A stretch of DNA of 64,000 nucleotides from Craspedostauros australis. Its lineage: Eukaryota > Bacillariophyta > Bacillariophyceae > Mastogloiales > Achnanthaceae. The notes under the pieces were generated by a model that did not search any database, was not told where the DNA came from, and saw only the letters and a program-made list of their open reading frames with translations. The stretch is taken from assembly GCA_026770025.1 (NCBI GenBank), contig JAMXDE010000059.1:248001-312000 (forward strand), given 5' to 3'. The position numbers were made by a program, and so were the translations under genes. Shown here one piece after another: positions 1-10,608 of this stretch. How positions within the stretch are numbered: the first letter of the stretch is position 1; every line of letters begins with the position of its first letter.

Positions 1-1
1 G

Positions 2-721
2 GAGAAAAAGACTCTCAGGTTTGCGAAGAGTGCCACCGAAAGCAAGGCACTGACGTACCTCGAAGCAATCAACATGGCAGCCTTGGAGACCCCTGATGTA
101 AGTACTGTGCTACAGGACACCACAGCAACAACAGAACACCCGCGATTGGCTGAACCTGGCTGGGCTGCAAAAGCTGTACGACGAAACGAGCCCATTCGCC
201 CCTACCTTGTGAACGTGCTGGAAGAGGTTTGCAGAGTGGCACGTGCGGATCCGAAGAACAGGCCAACGGAGTACGAGGGATACCGGCGGTGCATGGAGAC
301 CACGGAAATGAAGACTGACTGGTGTGCACGGGTACACGTGAACCCAATGCGAGTGAAGCAGTACATGTCCGCTTCATATCAGCGCACGAAACCGAAGCCC
401 GCGAACATCCGTACCCCGGAAAGTACGATCAAACGAAACGCAACGAACGCAACGAACACATCGAACACATCGAACACAAAAATTCCCCCACTCCCAACGA
501 ACGCAAATAATGCTGATGCAGGAATCGTGCCTGCACAACAAACAAGATCAGAAGAGGAAGAAATCGCGCTGCGACAAGAAGAAAACGAAGCCTCGGAGCG
601 AATTGCGTGCGAGACACACACGATGAAGGAAAATACGGAATCTCCTGACTTGGTGGAACAAAATGTGAGGACACAATTGTTGGAACGTGTCAGAGCCGCA
701 ATGGAGGGACTAAAAAAATAA
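2..721 (+). CDS. Hypothetical protein, 5'-truncated by the window edge
   Basis: The frame is open from the first bases of the window to the TAA at 719-721, and the first ATG (position 74) is preceded by 24 sense codons in the same frame. The gene therefore probably starts outside the window. The visible part (about 239 residues, 215 from the first ATG) has a short folded-looking segment (VLEEVCRVARADPKNRP) followed by a low-complexity stretch rich in Asn/Thr (NATNATNTSNTSNT) and an acidic, Glu-rich C-terminus that may form a coiled coil. I do not recognise the family. It lies next to copia A on the opposite strand, so it could be a host gene end or part of another transposon. Confidence 0.4.
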   Translation, partial: EKKTLRFAKSATESKALTYLEAINMAALETPDVSTVLQDTTATTEHPRLAEPGWAAKAVRRNEPIRPYLVNVLEEVCRVARADPKNRPTEYEGYRRCMETTEMKTDWCARVHVNPMRVKQYMSASYQRTKPKPANIRTPESTIKRNATNATNTSNTSNTKIPPLPTNANNADAGIVPAQQTRSEEEEIALRQEENEASERIACETHTMKENTESPDLVEQNVRTQLLERVRAAMEGLKK

Positions 722-1203
722 ATTAGCCCTGCAATTGACATCGATAATTTGTCTTTTGGCGACACGAATCAAGGCACCAAGACACCAAATCTGGCCGTAG
801 TGCGCTAGTCGTGTCTAGATGAGCGCAAAATCGAGGTGTCCATAAAAATCAAAATAAGACATTAAACCAAAATCGGCGTCCACTATGATTCTTATATTTG
901 TTTCTAGTTTATTAATATGTGGGTGGCTTGGTCGAAAACCCCGTATCTTCCCACCCCCTCAGGACCGACTGCAGGTCCCGTCACTCAAGTGGGTCATAGT
1001 TATCCAGATCCACGATCGATCCCGAATCTTCGCCGTGTTTTGATTAGACATAACACACAAGGAACATTGTTGAAAAAATGGCGCGCATGGTTCCTGGAGT
1101 CGTGATTGATTTGATTGAGGAACAAAATTCATTCACGACACAATTTGATCACTCTCAAGGTCACAAAGTATGCGTGTCATTGGAATATTCCCACACTCCC
1201 TTG
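722..1203. other. Non-coding stretch between two opposing 3' ends
   Basis: AT-richer sequence between the stop of the first ORF and the stop of the copia A polyprotein fragment. It should contain the 3' untranslated region and 3' LTR of copia A, but I could not match it to the LTR-like sequence at 19,810-20,460. I see no convincing gene. Confidence 0.4.
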
Positions 1204-2197
1204 TCAACCTTGATCCCTTTGTGTGAACTTCCATCCCATAGAGAGCTCCGTGAACTTGTGGAACTTATCGTCTGCGAGTGGCTTCGTCCAGAGGTCTGCA
1301 AGCTGATCGTCGGTGTCGATGGCGTAGATTTCGATGAGTTTGCGATCCACGTACGATCGGAAATGGTGGTATTTGATGTTGATGTGCTTTGTTCGTGGTC
1401 GCATCTTCGGAAACTTGGCGATCTCGTAGGCGCCGGAGTTGTCCTCGAATGCATTGCAGTACACCCTGGGCTTGTACTTCTCTGGTACGATCTCCCTGGC
1501 GCACATTTCGTTGAGCAGGTTCATCATTGGAATCACGTCGCGCAACGCTGTTGATAGTGCGATCACTTCGGCTTCGGTTGTGCTCAATGCGATCTCCGTC
1601 TGCAAGCGCGATGCCCATGCGATGGGGCATCCTGCGAATCGGATCAGGTATCCGGTCCTTGATCTGGCTGTGGCTGAGTCGTCGGCTGCTGTGTCTCTGT
1701 TCCACAATCCCGCAAAGTCTGCATCTGCAAAGCATTCGAATGCCTTGTCGTTGGGATTCAGGATGATGCCTTCGTCTCTGCTTGCCATCAGGTACCGCCC
1801 GATGAGGTTCACCGCTTGTGAGTGCGATTTCTTCGGATTGGCGCTGAATCTGGCTGCTTGATGCACAGCGTACCCGATCTCCCCACGAGTGGATTTCTTC
1901 AGGTAGTTGAGCTTTCCGATGACTGATCGGTAGCTCCAGGTCGCTTTGTGCTCCTCGCCATTCTCGTCTGCATCCAGGATCTTTGTCATCAGTGCCGACG
2001 TGTCCCTGGGTCTGGTGTTTGGACGAAAGTTCAGGTCCTTTACGATCTGATCGATGAGGTGGGGCTGCGATAGTTTGATGCGTCCGTCCTCCAGGTGAGT
2101 GACGTGCACACCCAGATAGTCCGTGAGGTCCCCTTCGTTGGTGATATTGAACAACTGTTGCATTTGATTGAGAAGCTTGTCAATCTCTTCTGCGCTT
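1204..2197 (-). pseudogene. Copia A polyprotein, 3' part (RT thumb and RNase H)
   Basis: Read on the minus strand, this is the C-terminal part of a Ty1/copia Pol: the RT end (SAEEIDKLLNQMQQLF...GDLTDYLGV), the RT-RNase H connection, and an RNase H domain with the motifs FADADFAG, GYLIRFAGCPIAWASRLQ, STTEAEVIALS and the TKHINIKYHHFRSYV block, ending at a stop. The frame is intact but lacks everything upstream of the RT thumb. The missing RT core lies at 19,275-19,809 on the same strand: the reading ...VYVDDGILAGP at 19.3 kb continues directly into SAEEIDK here if element B is removed. The ORF extends past 2,197 only by reading into the terminal repeat of element B. It is an inactive element fragment. 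Confidence 0.85.
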
Positions 2198-2236
2198 GGG
2201 GGGGAAGGGAAAACGGCGTTTTTTTCGAATCGCGAC
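2198..2236 (+). repeat. Left terminal inverted repeat of element B
   Basis: Starts with seven G, then AAGGGAAAACGGCG, a T7 run and CGAATCGCGAC. It matches the reverse complement of 19,236-19,274 at about 36 of 39 positions. Confidence 0.85.
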
Positions 2237-2620
2237 TCAGAAAGAATAGAAAGTGGGTCCATTGTTGCCATTTTCCGAATTTTCTTGGTCTTCGTTGGAA
2301 TCAGCCATTTCATAGGTTTTGCTGTTACTTTCCTCGTGTATTTGTAACTGTTCTCGGACTTGGGACAACAAGCCCATCACCCATCTCGACTTCGTCCGCA
2401 ATTTCCATCCACACTTCCACATGGTCCTCCCTGTAGCAAATAATTGTAGTCCAGCCTACCATACTGATAATGCAAGTTGCTTCTCTCTTCCTCCCCCTGC
2501 ATGCAATGTACAGTGCTTTTTATGTTGTTATTGTACCCTATAGACTATAATCCATAACTATTTGCCACAGGTGCTTGCATACCTGCGGCATTTACAACAC
2601 ATGAGTTATTCAGTGGTAAC
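2237..2620. other. Left subterminal region of element B
   Basis: No gene seen. The part from about 2,510 to 2,620 (around TATAGACTATAATCC and CATGAGTTATTCAG) resembles 20,600-20,690 in the palindrome loop. The similarity resumes after copia C at 10,067, so copia C interrupts it. Confidence 0.5.
2615..2620 (+). repeat. Target-site duplication GGTAAC, left of copia C
   Basis: GGTAAC precedes the 5' LTR and is repeated at 10,067-10,072 right after the 3' LTR. Six bases match exactly; 5 bp is more common for copia elements. Confidence 0.85.
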
Positions 2621-3375
2621 TGTCAGGAATCGGGGGTACGCTTTTACCAAGATACCCATGATTGCCGCACCTCCCAATAATATCTTCACAACTCGACGAG
2701 GTCAACTTTGTTGGTAACACTCGGACCACCTTGCAGCCTGTCCCCCATCAACCCTCTGTCCATGAATGACATCAACATCAGTCATGTCCCACCATGGAGC
2801 CTATCCATGTACCACCGCTGTAATGAGGGCGAACCTATGGATCGACCTCTAGGGATGTATTCGCACACGAGCCAAGACTATGGGCGAAACTGTCGATATG
2901 TATCAGACATGTCGACGCGCATCGACGGACAAGGGATCGCTTCTCTGAGAAAGAGAAACGGAAGCGATGCCCCTATCCGCTCAAGAGCACGATTGACGAC
3001 GCGACATGGAATGAACATGACCGGTGAGTATGTGATGATGGCGCAGGAGGAATACTGAGGAACCGAAGGTCAAGTGGGATCAATCAGACTGAGACCCATG
3101 CTGAAGGTACCTGTGCGTCTATGAGAGATGCTGCTCGAATGTAGAAGATGCAATCACCACGAGAATGCATGATGAATCTGCAGAAGAGAGCATGAGAGCA
3201 AGCTGATGAAGCAGATGAAAGCAACCATGGACAAGTGCATGATCATGGTGAACTGCTACAGATTACACTTGCTGCTGAATTGGAATTGGAGAGTCAAGGA
3301 GTTTGTTCTCACAGTTCTAAATTGGTACAGATTGATAACAGATTAATCTACTACCCTAACCCCGGATTTCCAACA
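2621..3375 (+). repeat. 5' LTR of copia C
   Basis: 755 bp, TG...CA termini, same sequence and length as 9,312-10,066. The 116-codon ORF inside it recurs identically in the other LTR and is not treated as a gene. Confidence 0.95.
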
Positions 3376-3457
3376 CGTTTCGAAACGTTACGATTGAAAT
3401 CCAACGTTTCCATCACCCACCAACACAGCAACGAACATCACCACCACTACTTCGACC

Positions 3458-6400
3458 ATGAGCTCCCATCTCTTCAAGTCTGATCGCGTTGTCGTCTTCG
3501 ACGGCAAGCGTTCCAGTTGGAAAGGCTGGAGTATCAAGTTCATCACCCGCGCCACGCGCAAGGGGCTCGAGGATTTTTACCTCATGGACTTCGATGACGT
3601 AGTGGTGAAGCCAGCACCGTTCAGCTCAGACCCCTTGGCTCCCGTTCCTAAAACGGAGGAAGGCGCGAGTGAACCGAAGAAAGTATCCTCCATGACCCGT
3701 GCGGAAAAGGCAGAATACAAGAAGATGCTGGCTAAGTATGCGTTCGAAGAACTGACCGTGGCTATCAACCACGAAACTACGGAAGGCGATGTCGCCTTCA
3801 TGGCTGTGGTGGGGACTAAGGGCAGTCTCACTGAGAGTGGAGACCCGCGCAAGGCGTGGAAGGCTCTTGAGCGCATCTACGAGCAACGAACCGCGCCTAT
3901 GAAGGCAAAGTTGTTGGCTCAACTCAACGGGATGCGATTGAAGAAGGGCGAGAACCCAGACACGTTCCTCACCGAAATGGAAGTGCTGCGCAATCGCCTC
4001 GGTAACGCTGGTATCAACATGGATATGCAGCAGTACCACATGCTCGTGCTCAACGCCCTTGGCAAAGAGTACGAAATGGATGTGAAGATCATAGAACTCA
4101 GATTCCTCGGAAAGGAAGAGACCATGACCATCGAAGACATCCGCGAGACCATGAGTGCCACCTACGACGGCCGCAACATCAAAGGAGGCAACTCCAACCG
4201 CGGCGGCAACAACAGTAAGGAGGAGATGGCACTCGCAGCCATTGGGAGCTTCAAGGGCAACTGTCGCAACTGTGGCGCCTACGGCCATAAGAAGGCGGAT
4301 TGTCGCTCCGCAGCCAAGAAGGGCAACGGCAAGAACAAGTCGAAGGGCCAAGGCAACGGCGGAGGCAAACCCAAATTCAACGGGGAATGCAACTACTGCG
4401 GCAAGAAGGGGCACAAGATTGTGCAGTGCTTCAAGCTCAGGGCCGCCATGAAGGAGGCGGACTCCGCTAACGTCGCTACCGATGGGATGGATGGAGTCGA
4501 CGACGTCGCACTCACCGCATCAGACGACATGATGTGTGTGTTCATCAACGAAGACGCGACCGAAGAAGAAAGTGTGATCAGCGAAAAACTCAACAAAATC
4601 ACCAAATTCGCAAACCAAGACAGAAATGTGACCACACAGGACCGTGTGTTCTCACACGATGACGACGTGATGATGGATGACATGGCGTTCGTCACGATCG
4701 ACGTCGACGGAACCGCCAGCTTCGAGAGCGGAACATCCAACGCAGAGAGAGCGTGGACTTCCGAAGACATGGCCAAGCACTCTCCACGAGAGTACGGTTA
4801 CTACGGGCCCCCTATCAACGACGAGGAGATGATCAAAGACGAGCTCTTTTCATCCGACGCAGAAGCCGAGGATCCCGACGAAGCGGTCACAGAGTACCAC
4901 GAGGGAACGACAGATGACGAGGACGCAGACGTAACGGAGATGGCGATGACAGGAGTCGACAACGACAACATCGACCGCGCCATCAACGAACCGGTCTATA
5001 GTCTCCCATCCCGCCCAAGCGCACTCGACGACATGATCGAGCAATCATCGCGTCGCGACATGAACAACGGATGGTGTCCGTTGTGCCTCAAGCGCGGGCC
5101 TCTCTACGCATGGTGCGTGGACTGCCCGAACATTCCCTTCTTCATCCAGCTCGCCAACGAGCCAAGAGGTGCCGTGCCTAGAAACGAAGGCGAAAGGATG
5201 GTGCGCAGAGAAGTGCTAGATGAGACGAGCGGAATGTTGTTCGTGACCGCCCGGTGCTCGCTGAGCAACGTCCTTTCACCAAACGACGTCCGGTCCGAAC
5301 TCTCCCTCATCTGCATCGAGGCAGTGCATAACATTGCAACCCTCAGATTGACGGGGGTGGAGCCACGCTCCCTGTACTACTTGATGCACCAAATCGGAGT
5401 GCGAGGTGCACTCGACGTGTGCGTGAATGCATACAGGATGAATGGAATGCTGGAGAGTGTTCGTCTTCAACCAATCCAACAGGCGCTGATCGGAGAAATG
5501 AGCAGCATCGCATCGGAACAGCTGATGTGGATGCACCACCCAAGCATCAACGGCGTCCGTGACTATCGCACCCATTGCGAGTTACCACTGTACAGCGATG
5601 CCAACGGCCACGAAATGGCAATGGTGATCGGCGACTTGGACGACGTCGATACGCGCAAGTCGACCATCGCACCCGACCGCCACGAGGCCAACACCTGGTT
5701 GGGAGATTCCGGCGCCTCCTGTCACCTCACGAACAACGACGAGGGTATGATCAACGTGCGCACAGCGAACCACTCCATCAAGGTAGGCAGCGGTCGATAC
5801 CTCAAGGCAACCAAGGTGGGGGACAAGCGGATGAAGGTCATGCAGAAGAATGGCGATACCGCAATCATCCTCCTCAAGTCGGTGAAGTACGTGCCTGAGC
5901 TATGGGTCAACCTCTTGAGCATCAACAAGGCTCTCGAAAACGGTTTCGATATTAGCAACCGAGGTGTGATCATGTCCTTGGAGAAGAAGGGACAACGCAT
6001 TCGCTTCGATCGCATCATGGCGACACACAGCGGATTTGTGAGTGGCGTGAACATGATAGCCGCTCCTGCACTCGACGATCAAGCCAACGTCGGGGTGTCG
6101 ACGAAGAAACCGATCGACATCAACAAAATCCATAAAATGTTAGGCCATGTTGACACTTACACCATCTCTCGCACTGCGGGACGATACGGATGGAATGTCA
6201 CAGGGAAGCTGAACGCTTGTGTGGATTGCGCGATCGGCAAATCGCGACAAAGAGGATTGACGAAGACTCTACAGCCAAGAGCAAAGAAAGTCGGAGAGCG
6301 ACTGCTCATGGACACATCGAGTGTTCAGACGTACAGTTTCGGCCGAGGCAAATACTGGCTTCTGGTTATCGATGACTACAGCGATTACTGCTGGAGTTTC

Positions 6401-9226
6401 TTTGTGAAAGAAAAGAGCGACGTCGGATCCAAGATGGTGGGGTTATTACGGTGGCTTCAGGCGAATCAGGAAGTGAGCGTGAAAAATGTGAGATGTGACA
6501 ACGCGGGAGAAAATTACTCCACGGAGAAGCAACTACTTAACGCTGGATTCGGACCGACTTTCGAGTACACCGCCGCGGCCACTCCCCAACAAAATGGTCG
6601 CGTGGAGCGAAAATTCGCTGTACTATACGGAAAGGTGAGAGCTATGCTAAATCAGACGCATCTACCGAAGAGCTCTCGAAGTAAGCTGTGGGCGGAAGCA
6701 GCTCGCACAGCCACGCAATTGGAGAACATCATCGGAACAAAGACAAGAGAACCAGCGTGTATCCTATTCAACGAACAGATCCCCACCTACGTAGATGGAC
6801 TGCGTACATTCGGGGAAATAGGTATGGTCCACATCGGAGGACGAACAATCAAGGCGAAGCTGGACAGCAGATCCAAACCGGCTATGTTCGTCGGATACGG
6901 CCAATCGCATGCTAGTGGTGTGTACCGGATGATGAATCTAGCTACAACGAGAATCCTAATCACGAGAGACGTGACATGGATGAACCAGTCATATGGGCAG
7001 TTCAAAGGTATTGCGAACGCCAACAGGTCAGTACTAATAGACCTGGAAGATGACGACTCTACATCGGAGATACCTTCCCCGAACAATAGAGTAACTTGGG
7101 AGCGACGTGAGGACACCATCAAGGGAATGGAGACCGACGACGCAGATCAGAGCAGAGGAGCCGGAAAAGACATAGATACAGAAGACGCTGCTCAAGGGCA
7201 AGATGACTTGCTCCCCACCCAAGGGGATGACGATTCGTACGATGATAACGACGATGAATCCGGAAGGGACAACGAGAAGAGACCACACGATCAAGACGAG
7301 GTCCCAGTCGCAACACCTGTTAGAGGGATGCCAAGGATGCTGAAGGCTCTCGCGGGGTTCAACAATTCACCCATTCCAATGGAGGAACGAGACCTAGGAT
7401 CCAGTGGAGAGTCAGAATCAGATGAAGGAGAAAATGAGACTACTCCAACAACGACTACCACACCATTGGCAACATCAGGACAGGATTTCCACACGAATTG
7501 GTCAACATTCAACAGAGACGTCGCAGGTATGATGATAGATACTACTCATGGTAAGATGAGACTCGACGACTTCATCACTGCGAGCCAAAGATTGGACCAA
7601 CGATCACTCGAAGAGGGGTACGAGCAAGCTAATGTCGCAATGATGCTAGACCCGACCACATTCGAGGAGTGCTGGGATCATGCAGATCCTGAGAAGAGAA
7701 CGAAATGGCGGGAGGCCATCAACAAGGAGTTCAACGATATGACCAGAAGAGGAGTATGGGAGAAGATCAAGATGAACCAAATGCCGAAGGATCGGCGATG
7801 CGTGAAGACCAAATGGGTGTTCAAGGAGAAGAGGAACGGTGTGTTCCGTGCAAGACTCGTTGCATGCGGATACTCGCAGATTGCAGGAGTTGACTTCTCA
7901 GCACACCACGCACCAGTGATACACGACGCAACCTACCGCGTTATGCTCACAATGAAGATGTTGTTACACTTGGACAGCATCATTATCGACTTTGAGACAG
8001 CATTCTTACATGGAGAGCTCGAGGAGGAGATCTACATGCGATGCCCCAAGGGTATGAAGCATGAAGCCAACGAATGCCTGCTACTCAAGAAGACGATATA
8101 TGGACTCGTGCAGAGTGCCAGACAATGGAACAAGAAGCTGGTCGACATCCTACTCAAATTGGGGTTTAGACAAAGCGCTGTGGATCCATGCCTTCTGATT
8201 CGGAATCAGGAAGGGAGCCTACTGCTGATCGGAACCTACGTTGACGATTGCTTATGCATCGGAGAGGAACAGGAACTGAAGAAGCTAGTGAGGGATATCA
8301 AGGCAGAGCGGTTCGGAATCAAGGTGGAAGAGGATCTCGAAGACTATCTCAGTTGCAAGATCATATTCAACCACGATCATACGAACTGCTGGGTGAACCA
8401 ACCGCACATCATCAAGAACATCACCGATACATTCAAGGACGACGTGATGAAGCTACAACGGTACGGTACACCAGGGACACCAGGGCAAGGCATCCAAAGG
8501 GACAGCGACTCGCCCAAGGTGGACAAGGATCGGCATAGCAGGTACCGAAGTGGAGTAGGTATGCTACTATACTTGGTGAAACACTCCCGGCCCGACATCG
8601 CCAACGCAGTACGCGAACTGACCAAGGTGTTGGATGGACCAACAGCCGTAGCATACAAGGAAATGCTAAGGGTAATGAAGTTCGTGTCGGACACGAGAGA
8701 ATATGGACTAAGGGTGAAGCCGGATCCATTGGAGAACGATGCATGGAAGATTGTTGTATACACCGACAGCGAGTTTGCTGGCGACAAGGACAACCGCATC
8801 AGCGTAGGAGGACACATCGTCTTACTACAAGGAGTGCCAATCATCTGGAGATCGAAGGCACAACGCAGCGTGACACTGAGTTCAACGGAAGCAGAGTACG
8901 TTGCACTATCGGAGGCCGGAAAGGAGATCCGCTTCCTCACCCAACTGATGAGAGACATCGGGTTGGAGATGCACAGACCAGCAGACGTGATGGTAGACAA
9001 CGTGGGAGCAATCTTCATCGCTTCCAATCCATCCACGTCCGCCAGAACCAGACACATCGACATACGACATCACTTCATTCGAGAACTGATTGCGAACAGA
9101 GAGGCTAGAGCCCGGTTCGTACGTTCAGAGGACAACATCGCAGACGGGTTCACCAAGAATACGAAGAAAGAGATCTACGACAGACACAAGGGCGATATCA
9201 TCCAGCCAAGGTCAGCATTGGACTAA
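3458..9226 (+). CDS. Copia C Gag-Pol polyprotein (1,922 aa)
   Basis: One frame encodes all retrotransposon functions, without a frameshift. Gag comes first, with two CCHC zinc knuckles at residues 269-282 (CRNCGAYGHKKADC) and 311-324 (CNYCGKKGHKIVQC). A long acidic spacer follows, with an extra Cys4 motif at residues 540, 543, 553 and 556. The aspartic protease motif DSGAS is at 750-754. Integrase follows, with an HHCC-type region (HKMLGH at 892, CVDC at 921) and catalytic D952, D1014 and E1050, spacing D-x61-D-x35-E. Reverse transcriptase has YVDD at 1594-1597, and RNase H has YTDSEFAG around D1770 and the SSTEAEY block. The order PR-IN-RT-RNaseH defines Ty1/copia. Translation must start from the LTR-driven transcript 83 nt after the 5' LTR. 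All catalytic residues are present, so the protein looks functional. Confidence 0.95.
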   Translation: MSSHLFKSDRVVVFDGKRSSWKGWSIKFITRATRKGLEDFYLMDFDDVVVKPAPFSSDPLAPVPKTEEGASEPKKVSSMTRAEKAEYKKMLAKYAFEELTVAINHETTEGDVAFMAVVGTKGSLTESGDPRKAWKALERIYEQRTAPMKAKLLAQLNGMRLKKGENPDTFLTEMEVLRNRLGNAGINMDMQQYHMLVLNALGKEYEMDVKIIELRFLGKEETMTIEDIRETMSATYDGRNIKGGNSNRGGNNSKEEMALAAIGSFKGNCRNCGAYGHKKADCRSAAKKGNGKNKSKGQGNGGGKPKFNGECNYCGKKGHKIVQCFKLRAAMKEADSANVATDGMDGVDDVALTASDDMMCVFINEDATEEESVISEKLNKITKFANQDRNVTTQDRVFSHDDDVMMDDMAFVTIDVDGTASFESGTSNAERAWTSEDMAKHSPREYGYYGPPINDEEMIKDELFSSDAEAEDPDEAVTEYHEGTTDDEDADVTEMAMTGVDNDNIDRAINEPVYSLPSRPSALDDMIEQSSRRDMNNGWCPLCLKRGPLYAWCVDCPNIPFFIQLANEPRGAVPRNEGERMVRREVLDETSGMLFVTARCSLSNVLSPNDVRSELSLICIEAVHNIATLRLTGVEPRSLYYLMHQIGVRGALDVCVNAYRMNGMLESVRLQPIQQALIGEMSSIASEQLMWMHHPSINGVRDYRTHCELPLYSDANGHEMAMVIGDLDDVDTRKSTIAPDRHEANTWLGDSGASCHLTNNDEGMINVRTANHSIKVGSGRYLKATKVGDKRMKVMQKNGDTAIILLKSVKYVPELWVNLLSINKALENGFDISNRGVIMSLEKKGQRIRFDRIMATHSGFVSGVNMIAAPALDDQANVGVSTKKPIDINKIHKMLGHVDTYTISRTAGRYGWNVTGKLNACVDCAIGKSRQRGLTKTLQPRAKKVGERLLMDTSSVQTYSFGRGKYWLLVIDDYSDYCWSFFVKEKSDVGSKMVGLLRWLQANQEVSVKNVRCDNAGENYSTEKQLLNAGFGPTFEYTAAATPQQNGRVERKFAVLYGKVRAMLNQTHLPKSSRSKLWAEAARTATQLENIIGTKTREPACILFNEQIPTYVDGLRTFGEIGMVHIGGRTIKAKLDSRSKPAMFVGYGQSHASGVYRMMNLATTRILITRDVTWMNQSYGQFKGIANANRSVLIDLEDDDSTSEIPSPNNRVTWERREDTIKGMETDDADQSRGAGKDIDTEDAAQGQDDLLPTQGDDDSYDDNDDESGRDNEKRPHDQDEVPVATPVRGMPRMLKALAGFNNSPIPMEERDLGSSGESESDEGENETTPTTTTTPLATSGQDFHTNWSTFNRDVAGMMIDTTHGKMRLDDFITASQRLDQRSLEEGYEQANVAMMLDPTTFEECWDHADPEKRTKWREAINKEFNDMTRRGVWEKIKMNQMPKDRRCVKTKWVFKEKRNGVFRARLVACGYSQIAGVDFSAHHAPVIHDATYRVMLTMKMLLHLDSIIIDFETAFLHGELEEEIYMRCPKGMKHEANECLLLKKTIYGLVQSARQWNKKLVDILLKLGFRQSAVDPCLLIRNQEGSLLLIGTYVDDCLCIGEEQELKKLVRDIKAERFGIKVEEDLEDYLSCKIIFNHDHTNCWVNQPHIIKNITDTFKDDVMKLQRYGTPGTPGQGIQRDSDSPKVDKDRHSRYRSGVGMLLYLVKHSRPDIANAVRELTKVLDGPTAVAYKEMLRVMKFVSDTREYGLRVKPDPLENDAWKIVVYTDSEFAGDKDNRISVGGHIVLLQGVPIIWRSKAQRSVTLSSTEAEYVALSEAGKEIRFLTQLMRDIGLEMHRPADVMVDNVGAIFIASNPSTSARTRHIDIRHHFIRELIANREARARFVRSEDNIADGFTKNTKKEIYDRHKGDIIQPRSALD

Positions 9227-9311
9227 TGGAACGGAGAGTGGGATGGTGGTGATGAAGGGTAAGGGAGAGCAGAGTCAAGAACGATATATTGTCGATGCGA
9301 CAATGGAAGGG
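9227..9311 (+). other. 3' untranslated leader to the copia C LTR with polypurine tract
   Basis: Short AG-rich stretch between the Gag-Pol stop and the 3' LTR, ending CAATGGAAGGG. This is the expected place of the plus-strand primer. Confidence 0.6.
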
Positions 9312-10066
9312 TGTCAGGAATCGGGGGTACGCTTTTACCAAGATACCCATGATTGCCGCACCTCCCAATAATATCTTCACAACTCGACGAGGTCAACTTT
9401 GTTGGTAACACTCGGACCACCTTGCAGCCTGTCCCCCATCAACCCTCTGTCCATGAATGACATCAACATCAGTCATGTCCCACCATGGAGCCTATCCATG
9501 TACCACCGCTGTAATGAGGGCGAACCTATGGATCGACCTCTAGGGATGTATTCGCACACGAGCCAAGACTATGGGCGAAACTGTCGATATGTATCAGACA
9601 TGTCGACGCGCATCGACGGACAAGGGATCGCTTCTCTGAGAAAGAGAAACGGAAGCGATGCCCCTATCCGCTCAAGAGCACGATTGACGACGCGACATGG
9701 AATGAACATGACCGGTGAGTATGTGATGATGGCGCAGGAGGAATACTGAGGAACCGAAGGTCAAGTGGGATCAATCAGACTGAGACCCATGCTGAAGGTA
9801 CCTGTGCGTCTATGAGAGATGCTGCTCGAATGTAGAAGATGCAATCACCACGAGAATGCATGATGAATCTGCAGAAGAGAGCATGAGAGCAAGCTGATGA
9901 AGCAGATGAAAGCAACCATGGACAAGTGCATGATCATGGTGAACTGCTACAGATTACACTTGCTGCTGAATTGGAATTGGAGAGTCAAGGAGTTTGTTCT
10001 CACAGTTCTAAATTGGTACAGATTGATAACAGATTAATCTACTACCCTAACCCCGGATTTCCAACA
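9312..10066 (+). repeat. 3' LTR of copia C
   Basis: 755 bp, indistinguishable by eye from 2,621-3,375; followed directly by the second GGTAAC target-site copy. Confidence 0.95.
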
Positions 10067-10608
10067 GGTAACGGATAACGTAGGTAGGTCTTGCCTTGCT
10101 GTTTGGTTGCATACAATTGTGTATGCCACTGCATATGTAATGTACACTCAGGAGACACGCGTGGTGGCACCAACTGCCGTTGCAGTGACTCATATGAGGC
10201 ATGGTGGGAGTGTGATGATGCTGGAGGATGTTGGATGCAGATGGTGTACCGTGCAGCCATGCTGGATGCTCCGGAGAAACTGTGGCCTTTGTATGCAGCT
10301 TGCCATGTGTCATGGCTAGCACCCACTCTGCTAGAATTGGCTAGGTTCCTGGTAGGTGCTGAGCACGCTTACACAGGGTGGGAACGCATAGATCTTCAAG
10401 GCAGGTCTACAAAGGCATAGCAATAGACATTCATGCGCTTCGTCATGATGCCGCACTTGCCTTCCTTTTCAAGCTTGTGACTTGGGCTTGACCATTGTTG
10501 TAATTCCACATGCCATGGCTCATGTGTCGCTTTGGCTTGCCAGTGGAAGGGTTTGCGGTGCTGCAATGATCCAGCAGGGTTGCAACTGTGCATTCTCCAC
10601 ATTGTCAA
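10047..10608 (-). pseudogene. Decayed paralog of the palindrome-loop ORF
   Basis: The minus strand carries broken coding similarity to the ORF at 20,800-21,198. The segment THEPWHVELQQWSSPSHKLEKEG matches THELWHMVLQQWASRNHALDEEG there. A second piece in a different frame, MLAMTHGKLHTKATVSPEHPAWL, matches MLHAMPHIKATIPAEQVAWM. Between the two pieces the frame is broken by stops. The function of the family is unknown to me. The low end (10,047-10,066) overlaps the copia C LTR only because the frame happens to run into it. Confidence 0.5.

Larger units (their letters stand above)
2621..10066 (+). mobile_element. Copia C: intact Ty1/copia LTR retrotransposon
   Basis: The full-length element is 7,446 bp: two 755-bp LTRs (2,621-3,375 and 9,312-10,066), both TGTCAGG...CCAACA, that look identical over their whole length; a single uninterrupted Gag-Pol ORF; a purine-rich tract (AATGGAAGGG) just before the 3' LTR; and a 6-bp target duplication. 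I see no classical initiator-tRNA primer-binding site (TGGTATCAGAG) after the 5' LTR, where the sequence is CGTTTCGAAACG. Identical LTRs and an open ORF indicate a recent insertion that may still be active. It sits inside element B, so it is the youngest event in the nest. Confidence 0.95.

Noticed and set aside
1078..1861. Plus-strand ORFs over the copia A RNase H
   Set aside because: Antisense to a clear RNase H domain.
2708..3058. 116-residue ORF in each copia C LTR
   Set aside because: It is present identically in both LTRs (also 9,399-9,749) with no similarity to known proteins; LTR sequence, not a gene.
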